Origin: Cynocephalus volans
Taxonomy: Eukaryota > Chordata > Mammalia > Dermoptera > Cynocephalidae
Length of the DNA stretch: 64,000 bases
Assembly (NCBI RefSeq): GCF_027409185.1
Contig: NC_084464.1
Location: 46,537,095-46,601,094 of the forward strand
Direction of reading: 5' to 3'
Positions 56,890-64,000 of this stretch are shown piece after piece. Each line of letters starts with the position of its first letter. Position 1 is the first letter of the stretch. Position numbers and translations under genes: made by a program. The notes beneath the pieces are model-generated. The model was not told the origin of the DNA. It saw only the letters and a program-made list of their open reading frames with translations, and ran no database searches.

Positions 56890-57117
56890 TTTTTATTTAT
56901 TTATTTACTTATTTTTTTAAAGTGCCTGGAATGGGACTGATGGGCAGCCAGGCACAGGATTTTATTTTTATTTTATTTTATTTATTTTTTTTTTGTGACC
57001 GGCGCTCAGCCAGGGAGTGCACCGGTCATCCTTATATAGGATCCGAACCCGCGGCAGCGGGAGCGTCGCCGCGCTGCTAGCGCAGCACGCTACCGAGTGC
57101 GGCACGGGCTCAGCCCG
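56890..57117 (-). mobile_element. tRNA-like SINE with apparent 3' transduction
   Basis: The SINE proper (reverse of 56985-57117) has GGGCTGAGCCCGTGCCGCAC, GGGTTCGGATCC and GAGCGCCGGTCACAAAA plus an A/T-rich tail. In its own 3' direction a unique stretch of about 50 bp follows (56920-56960, with CCTGTGCCTGGCTGCCCATC on its strand), then a second AAATA-rich tail (56890-56918). The duplication TAATCTTTGTTTA flanks the whole unit at 56877-56889 and 57118-57130. Confidence 0.8.
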
Positions 57118-57780
57118 TAATCTTTGTTTAGATGCTTGATATTGTGAATTTTACCTTGCTGGGTACAGGATATCTTGGTATTTCTATAAATATTCTTGAG
57201 CTTTGCTGTGGGATTCAATTAGATTACTTGGAAACAGTTTGATCCTTTTGATTTTACTTTTAAGAGTTATTAGGTGGGACCAGAGCAGTGTTTATTGTAG
57301 GGCTAATTATTCCCCACTACCAAGGCAAAATCCTTTTGAGTGTTTCATCCAATGACTGTGAATTATAAAGTTTTCTTCAAGTCTGGCTGGTGGGAACAGA
57401 AACTGTTCCCAGTGTGAACACCTAGTACTGTTCTCTAATCCTCTTAGATGGTTCTTTGCCAAGCCTTGGGTAGTTTCCTCACACTAATGGATCAATCATG
57501 CCAAGTACTTGAGGGGGACCTCCACACATCTCCAGGCTTCCATGCTGCTATTTCTTCTCCAGTACTCAGTCCTGCAAATTCTAGCCACCTTTGTCTCCTT
57601 GGACTCAGCTCTGTCTCCTCAACTCAGAGTATTTGCTGAGCTCTACCTAGTTTTCTCTGCCTGGGATGCAGTCTGGAAACCCTCATAAGGCATTAAGCTG
57701 GGGCAATTGTAGGGTTTACCTTGTTTGTTTTTCCATCTCTCAGTAACTGTCTTTCATTGCCTGAAACAGTCTTGAAACCC

Positions 57781-57880
57781 ATTGTTTATTTCTTCCTTCC
57801 TCCCTCCCTTTCTTCTTTCCTTCCTTTCTCTTTCTTAATTTTTTTCTTTCTTTTCCTAATTCCTTTATTTTTTAAATTTC
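57781..57880. repeat. Pyrimidine-rich simple repeat (TTCC/CTTT)n
   Basis: A run of TTCCTTCCTCCCTCCC, then CTTTCTTCTTTCC-type sequence, near the 5' end of antisense L1 copy C. Confidence 0.8.
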
Positions 57881-57937
57881 AGGCAGGAGGGTAAATCCAG
57901 CTCCTATTGCTCCATCTTGGCTGGAAGCACAAGTCCT

Positions 57938-58429
57938 TCTTTCTCTTCAAATTCTTTCTTATTCTGTGTAGCAACTAGAATGGTGCTGGGCACATGGTTA
58001 GTTCATTCCTTGAATGTTTCTTGAATTAATTTATCTTTGTAAGTAGTGATATCTGAGCAAAAGTTTGTTTAGAAATTCAATTGTAAATAATTGTGTGAAT
58101 TTTTTTAAAGTTCAATACCAAATTGTTTTAATTTTTACTCAAATGAAGACCAAATTTATTTGTGAAATTGTATGGAGCCAGATTTAAAATTTTTGATGAC
58201 ACACTATATAGAAATGTTTTTGAAATGCTTGCTTTGTGTGGACATGCCTTTAGCTATTTATATTAAATTGTTTTCTAACTGATAGAAGATGACTAATATG
58301 GGATCAACACATCTACAGCAGAAACCATGTTTATTGTCACTACTGGAGCCTCCCTGAATGCCTGGCACATAGTAAACACTTAGTTCGTATTTCAAGAATG
58401 ATTGAATGAATAGAACACTTTGTAGGTGG
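57938..58429. other. Intergenic with an L2-like end
   Basis: 58330-58420 (TGAATGCCTGGCACATAGTA, ATTGAATGAATAG) is an L2 tail. The rest was not recognised. Confidence 0.5.
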
Positions 58430-58445
58430 AATAATTTTTACTTCT

Positions 58446-58541
58446 AGGGCTGGCTTGTGGTTCACTTAGGAGAGCGTGGTGCTGACAACACCAAGTCAAG
58501 GGTTAAGATCCCCTTACCGGTTATCTTTAAAGAAAAAAAAG
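58446..58541 (+). mobile_element. One-arm tRNA-Ile SINE
   Basis: GGGCTGGCTTGTGGTTCACT, ACAACACCAAGTCAAGGGTT and CCCCTTACCGGTTATCTTTA with an A-tail. The duplication AATAATTTTTACTTCT is perfect at 58430-58445 and 58542-58557. Confidence 0.94.
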
Positions 58542-58879
58542 AATAATTTTTACTTCTTTAAATAATATAATTTTATTTCAGTGGCATCTCCATCTGATAT
58601 ACCTATCTTTCCATTTTATAAATTGAGGCTTTATTTAAAACAGATTCATGCCTCTTCTGGCCACTTCACAATGTGCTTTCTTGGTCCTCACTTTGTAACA
58701 CTGTTTTGTCAGATGAAATTAACACAAATCAATATTTCTTTCTAACAAGAGAAGCCAATATTTTGATTTGGAAACCTTAATTGAAGAGATTTGGCTTATA
58801 CTCTTGGAAGCATTAGGCTCACATAATACTTTGGCTTCTAACTTAATTCTTGTGGAATCTTGGGGCTCTAGCCCCTCCC

Positions 58880-59155
58880 ATCAAGTTCCCCACCCTCTCT
58901 TATGCTTTTCTGTGGCCCAGGCAAATTTTGCACATCCTTCAAGCCTAACTTAAGCCTTCTTTCCTCCATGAAGCCTTCTCCTGCCACAGTGATTTCACTC
59001 TTCTGCCTGAGCCTTAGAACTTAATTGTTGTTTCCACTCACTTGGTACCTAATCGACCGTACCGCCTTGTCATCCCCTTTGTGTTCATGTGGGAGGGTCT
59101 GTCTCACCCAGCTTGTAACTGCCTTCAGAAGGGAGGTCCACATGTGCCTAACCCA
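58880..59155 (+). mobile_element. L2 LINE fragment
   Basis: TTCCTCCATGAAGCCTTCTC, AATTGTTGTTTCCACTCACT and CAGCTTGTAACTGCCTTCAG match L2 3' segments. Confidence 0.7.
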
Positions 59156-59157
59156 GT

Positions 59158-59395
59158 CTTAATAATAATAGCAATAACCAGCATTTATTGAGTACTTATG
59201 TGCCAGGCCCTATTCTAAGAGCTTTTTATGAATGACTTCAATTAATCCTGTCCCCCATTCTAAGGGGGTAGTGCTATTAATATACCACTTTCCTGATAAG
59301 GAAACAGAGGCCCAGGGGAGTTAGGTCACTTGCCCAGTGTAGCAAGCAGAGCCACAGTTCAAACTCAAGCATTCTGCTCCAGAGCTGGAGTTTTC
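59158..59395 (+). mobile_element. MIR SINE
   Basis: CAGCATTTATTGAGTACTTA, TGTGCCAGGCCCTATTCTAA, GAAACAGAGGCCCAGGGGAG and AGCCACAGTTCAAACTCAAG follow the MIR consensus. Confidence 0.85.
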
Positions 59396-60839
59396 AACCA
59401 CCACTTTCTTTTGTGGCAGTAAGGAGGGAGTGGGGCCAGCAGTTGCTCAATGAATATTTGTCGAATGAATGAAAACATGGAGACTTGGCCTGTTTAGGAG
59501 GGAAATCTCCAGCAGAGGCCCTGTTCTGTTACTCTCATGACTTTGCTGTTTCCCATATCATTGCTGTTGTTTCAGGACTGAGATCCTGTGTGGTCCAGGA
59601 GGTAAAAGAGAGGATAGGAAGTGAGATGCCTACACCCCTCTCCTGCTTTTCTCTCTTGCAGGTTGGGCTGAGAGCAAGTTGGGGCAATTCTTCCTGCCAC
59701 CCCCTTAGTCTCAGAGCCAGCCCACAAACTGGAGCAGGGAGAAACAGAAAGGGGGTGGGGGTAGCGACATCCTCAGGATCACTGGTTTCTGGGGCCCCTG
59801 CCTCCCAAGGCTCAGTCAACCGGATGTTCCCTTAGCTTGCTGGAATTTGGCCGGATTTACAGAGATAAGATCAATCTGACCCTTAATTCCCTTCATGTAA
59901 TTTATGGGCTTGCCTCCTGTGTGCCGCAACACGTCTCGCTATCCGAAATCTGGTAATTATGTAAACACGGCATCCTGCCTTTGTGGATTATAATTGGACT
60001 TGAACAGCAAGAAGCAGGGACTTACACAGTTGGGACTGCACTGAAACCCTCCTTCTGAAAACACTCATCTGTGTCTTTGAAATCTTCCCTGTGGCTCATG
60101 GATAGCTTTAACCAAACCAAAAAAAACCTTTTTTTTTGCCTCCTCCTCCAGCAGGCCTGGGCACATTTATCCCCAGACACCACCAGGTTTTGAGGGTCCT
60201 CTCAGAGGATTGGGTGAAGATATCCCAACCATCTTGTCTGGACCCAAACTGAGAGGACCCAAGTCCTGGGGTGGAGGCCTCCATGATCTCCTCATTGTCT
60301 GTTGGAACATGAATTTCATACCCCCACTAAGAATAAACAGGATTAGGAATTTTATGCTGTTTGGAAAAGAGGAGAGGTGGCTGGCAAAAGAGAAAGGTCT
60401 TTGCATTTTATTCATGCTGCGAGTTCCCCAGGAGCCTTCGCTGTACATACACACATGAGAGCCAGGAGGATTAGGGGAAAGAAAATGAGCTGATTGAACC
60501 AGATGGCTCAGGAAGCACTCCCAGGAGGCCACTGGGGTGGATGAATCTGCATCTTTAAATAACATTAATTTCTGAAAGGCCCAAATTGTTTCCTAAATTA
60601 CTGCACTGAACTCTTAGCTTTCATCTCTTTTTATGGCACCTCTCCTGGTAGAAGGCAGGAGCTGCCGCTTTCTGATGAACTAGCTTTGGAGAAATTCCTC
60701 ATCCTTGGTGCAGCCCATGAGGAATCAGTTTCCTAAAGAAAAAAGAAATCTGTAACAATCAAGGTGCTTTGAAAAATGGATTTCAGCAGAAACAACCACC
60801 CCTGGGTGATCTGAACAAACCACCAAGTTCTAATGCCAG
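59396..60839. other. Intergenic, repeat-poor; possible conserved non-coding block
   Basis: No repeat was recognised. 59840-60020 has an unusual density of transcription-factor-like words (AGATAAG, TAATTATGTAAACA). No coding frame has supporting motifs. Confidence 0.4.
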
Positions 60840-60985
60840 CTGTGACACTCATTTCCTCAATAGCTGGGGGCAAACTCCTTAACCTCAGTTTCCCCGTCTG
60901 TCAAATGGGGTTAATAATGCTTACCTGCTGCAGGAGTGCTGTGAACTTTTAATTGGGTAATAGTTGTGGAGCCCTTTGATGTAGT
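60840..60985 (-). mobile_element. MIR fragment
   Basis: ACTCCTTAACCTCAGTTTCC, CCGTCTGTCAAATGGGGTTAA and TAATGCTTACCTGCTGCAGG are a reversed MIR core. Confidence 0.7.
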
Positions 60986-61529
60986 AATTTTTATTAACTT
61001 GCAAGGGATTCCCTGAGGCCAGAAAAAGCAGTTAAACTCAAGAAAGAAGAAAGGCATTGAAAGGAAAGCAGAGTTTAGCTAAGCATTTCACCTCCAGCTC
61101 TGATTTCAGAAGTGCACAGTACAACTGCTACAGTGTGAGTGGAAGACCATGTCTAGGTCTGGGGGCTGTTTGAATGGCATATGGGGAAGAGAACCTGAAT
61201 GTTGTCTCAGAAGGAGCTTGTCTTTCAGGTTGTAGAGGACAAAGGTAAAGAAATAGCCTTGCTTGATCAAACCATGATCATTCTTTGGCCCCACAAAGGT
61301 TTTTTTTCTAAGAGCAAGTCTCCAGTAAGAGAATTATTTTGGTGTTAATCCAAGGTCTTTGGAATTGAGTTTAGAAACCCCCAGCCTCTGGCCTCCTGCT
61401 TCCCAACAATTAAATAAAGAGAGAAGTTGAGGTCTGGCCTCTAGCCAGGGTTCCTAACCAGAGAAAGATCAGGGGAACATCACCAGCCAAAGGTCAGAAA
61501 ACTGGGGCTTTTCCCAGCTCCATCGTTCA

Positions 61530-61690
61530 TAGCTAGGTGGATGGGTCTAGACCACTAGGCCAGCTCTGTGACTCAGTTTCCCACTCCATAAAAAGGATTT
61601 TAATTAGACATCCTTGTCTTAAAGCCCAAATAAGATTTGGAATGTGAAAGTGCACTAAAATTATAAGGCAATCTCAAAGTGTTAGCTGTG
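61530..61690 (-). mobile_element. MIR fragment
   Basis: CAGCTCTGTGACTCAGTTTC and CCACTCCATAAAAAGGATTT fit a reversed MIR. Confidence 0.6.
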
Positions 61691-63349
61691 ATAATTCAGA
61701 ACCCCTACTTTTTCTTTAGTAACTTGAAAATCTAAATTATCTGAATAATTGTACTCCAAATCAACTCATTAATCATAAGAAACCCCATCCTCCTCTTTCT
61801 TCCTTCTCTCTAACTTTTGATTTTCCCCTGCATATTGAGTGCCCACTAATTTTTCATGATTATTGGGCTCCAGCTACATGGACACAGCCCAGTTGGGGGG
61901 ACCAATTTGTCCCAGTTTGCCTGACACTGTCTCGGTTCTAGCACTGAAAGTCTCGTGTGCCTAATAATCTCGTGTCCCTCGTAATCTCAGGCAAACTGGA
62001 TGCTTGGACACCCTACTATGTTCTCAGGCTGGTTGGAAAGTGCTGGTTACCAGTTCCTGATAAGCAGCTATTGACCCACCAATGGCATTTCATGGAAAAA
62101 GAGGCACCACGGTATGGCAGAGGAGAGTGAATCTTATGACTGGACTCTCATTACTGATTCTACCACTATCTGTTGACCTCAGATCATACCTGTGGCCTCA
62201 GTTTCCTCACCTGTAAAGGGAGGGGGTGTGGTGCATTGGCTTTCACTTTTTCCTCCAGGAGAAGTGGCTGCAAAGATGTGCCCAGCAACTTGCCCAGCCC
62301 CAGAGGGGTTGCTGTGTGGGTTGTGACAAGAGGCAAACCACACAACATGGGGACACGCTGGGGACCAACGTCAATCTCTGCTTATGAGATTCAGCTTCTT
62401 GGTGACCACTGAGTCTTTAATGCCCTTTCTTTATAAGAAGCAAGCACACAGCTGGGAGTGTGTCAGTGCTGTACATATCTCTTTAGGTCACTTCCCTTCC
62501 TAAAATGGGCACGTAACACCCCCGAGATTTGAAACTTGACTTTTCCAAGGGTGTGTTCAGCTCAAGTTTGGTGAAATGAGCACTGAGTCCAAAAATAAAA
62601 CAATTTAAAAGACTCACTGTGTCCCTTATCATAATTTACTAGGCTGCACACTTTTAGTTGATTTTCTATACCTGTTTTATTTTGCAATGTAAAGATAAAG
62701 ACAAATACTTGCTGTTAAAGGAAGTCAAATGATATTAATTATACATATATTTTGTCTTTGGTGTTCATATTCACCAGCCAAACTATGGCTTGGATGTTTC
62801 CTTTATTTGACCCATGTAGACAGAAGAGATGATTAGGGTTGGGATTGTTTTGGTGGAGAGGGCTTACTTTTGGGGGGATTCTTTTAAAGTGCCCTTGACA
62901 GGCACTTACGTTAATAAAAGCAGTCTTCTCGTGACAGATCAGAACCTGGCTTTTATAGCATTTAAAAAAAAAAAAAAATTATATTGGGAAGAAATGTGAA
63001 ACAATGATCGAATCAAAGCCGCCTCCCCCTGCTCTGCCCCTCTGAAAACAGCCCTGTTTCAATTTCACCACTGAGCTCAGCCCGCCTGCTCCAGACGTCC
63101 AGACCTCGCACTCTATAAATCGTCTCTGCCCTTGCCCTGGAGTTGCTGACTATATGTATTTTGGGGCTCGGCATTAATTCCCTCATCCCTGGCTGGTGAC
63201 ATTAAGATTTGTAACTGATAGAATGTGTTTTTAATGTACTTCCTGCAGGTTACTATTAAAGAAATCTAATTCTTCTGAACTTGCAAAAGGTTCTGCTTCC
63301 ATTAAAAAAATAAATAAATAAAGGTATTATGGGAAGAATTTGTCTGGGG
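61691..63349. other. Intergenic, mostly unique
   Basis: A small reversed MIR piece lies at 62150-62225 (CCTCAGTTTCCTCACCTGTA). 63000-63250 looks unique and is a second candidate conserved block. No gene is supported. Confidence 0.45.
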
Positions 63350-63560
63350 CTCCAGAATCCTCCGCTTAGCTCTGCCACTCTCTTCCTCCTCCTGCCCAGT
63401 CTGTTCTCTCTCTGTACCTTAGTTTTCCTAGGTATGAAATGAAGATAAATATTTGTCTACGAGATGAGGGTGTTGTAAGGATTAATTGGTTGGTGCTTTG
63501 GGAAGACTTTGAAGATGAAAGACGCTCTCTGCAGATGCTAAGTAAACCCATAACATGTCT
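63350..63560 (-). mobile_element. MIR fragment
   Basis: CTTAGTTTTCCTAGGTATGA and ATGAGGGTGTTGTAAGGATT are in reversed MIR order. Confidence 0.6.
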
Positions 63561-63834
63561 GGTTTTAATGAGCCAGGTGAAGCCAGTGGGGATGGCTGGA
63601 GATTAACTGTGCCTAGTCCAGAGCCTGCCTGCATGGGCCAGACTGAAAACTGGGTGGAGGTCCCCACTGGTTCCCTGGGCTTGATCCCATCAGTGTTTCC
63701 CCTGGCTCCTGGCAAGGCCTAGCACATTGGTTTTCTAGAAATATATGCAAAAGGAACGGAATTGGAATTTAACTCAGATGCTCACATCACAGAGAGCAGA
63801 GCCCCAGACTCCCCAAATCATGCTTATCTCTTCT

Positions 63835-64000
63835 CATTCTATCACATGGCTTGGGCAAGTTACTTAGCCCCTCTGAATCTCAGCTCCTCATTTGCAAGTC
63901 AGGATAGTCAGAATCCCATTCCCTAGGTGTGTGGTGAAGATTTATGACAAAAAGGGCTAACGGCAATTAAGCACTTGCTGTATGTCAGACACAGGTTCTA
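63835..64000 (-). mobile_element. MIR fragment, runs off the window end
   Basis: TTGGGCAAGTTACTTAGCCC, CTCTGAATCTCAGCTCCTC and AAGCACTTGCTGTATGTCAG are a reversed MIR. Confidence 0.75.

Larger units (their letters stand above)
50755..57937 (-). mobile_element. Old antisense L1 (copy C), split by several insertions
   Basis: The 3' end (TAGACTTTATTGAGGTATAA at 50774) is cut at 51038 by an LTR and resumes at 51832 (TGTGTCTGACTTCTAGGACT). The body includes broken ORF2 at 53944-54631 (NTLLNNPWVKEKHKREIGMY, CTFFSNAQGTFTKIGYILGH). It runs to a 5' region ending near 57937 (CTCCATCTTGGCTGGAAGCA, the reverse of an L1 5' end). Insertions are at 51039-51826, 52395-52700, 52961-53870, 54830-55135, 56310-56705 and 56890-57117. 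Confidence 0.8.

Overview
This is a mammalian nuclear genomic window: one intact multi-exon gene in a bed of interspersed repeats. The host is most likely a colugo (flying lemur, Dermoptera). At least ten short repeats derive from a tRNA-Ile-like sequence, as one arm, as two arms, or as a variant with a shortened second arm. This matches the CYN SINE families known from colugos, and no Alu, B1/B2 or horse, bat or carnivore SINE is visible. The species call is an inference.

Layout. 1-23.7 kb is a retroelement pile-up. It opens with an unclassified composite element (1-1584) that carries an 80-bp tandem repeat array. After it, a single old sense-strand L1 can be followed in pieces to about 19.46 kb. 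That L1 is broken by SINEs, a MaLR-type LTR that itself holds a Tigger1 transposon, a young full-length L1 with both ORFs open (about 5925-12662), a nest of MLT1-like LTRs, and other L1 tails. A second old L1 occupies about 20.17-23.67 kb and contains a twin-primed L1 insertion.

25.28-40.52 kb is TCP11 (T-complex protein 11, a testis/sperm protein) on the minus strand. I could place nine coding exons with consistent splice sites and phases, giving a 498-residue open protein, a CpG-island promoter at about 40.2-41.5 kb and a polyadenylation signal at 25296-25301. Its largest intron holds a decayed ERVL-like provirus in the opposite orientation, itself carrying L1 and LTR insertions. Other introns hold an L2, a hairpin MITE, another LTR and a SINE.

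41.5-64 kb is intergenic. In human, TCP11 lies between ANKS1A and SCUBE3, so this side probably faces SCUBE3; no SCUBE3 exon is visible. It contains old MIR and L2 fragments, an ERV1-like LTR, and an antisense old L1 (50.75-57.94 kb). That L1 hosts an LTR-in-LTR nest, a processed cytochrome c pseudogene with a SINE inside it, and a SINE that appears to have carried extra 3' flanking sequence. From 58 to 64 kb the sequence is repeat-poor and may hold conserved non-coding elements.

No stand-alone RNA gene, CRISPR array or prokaryotic-type operon is present. Repeat family names rest on recognised sequence patterns and were not checked against a repeat library. Boundaries of old repeats are good to tens of bases; target-site duplications are given where I could read both copies.
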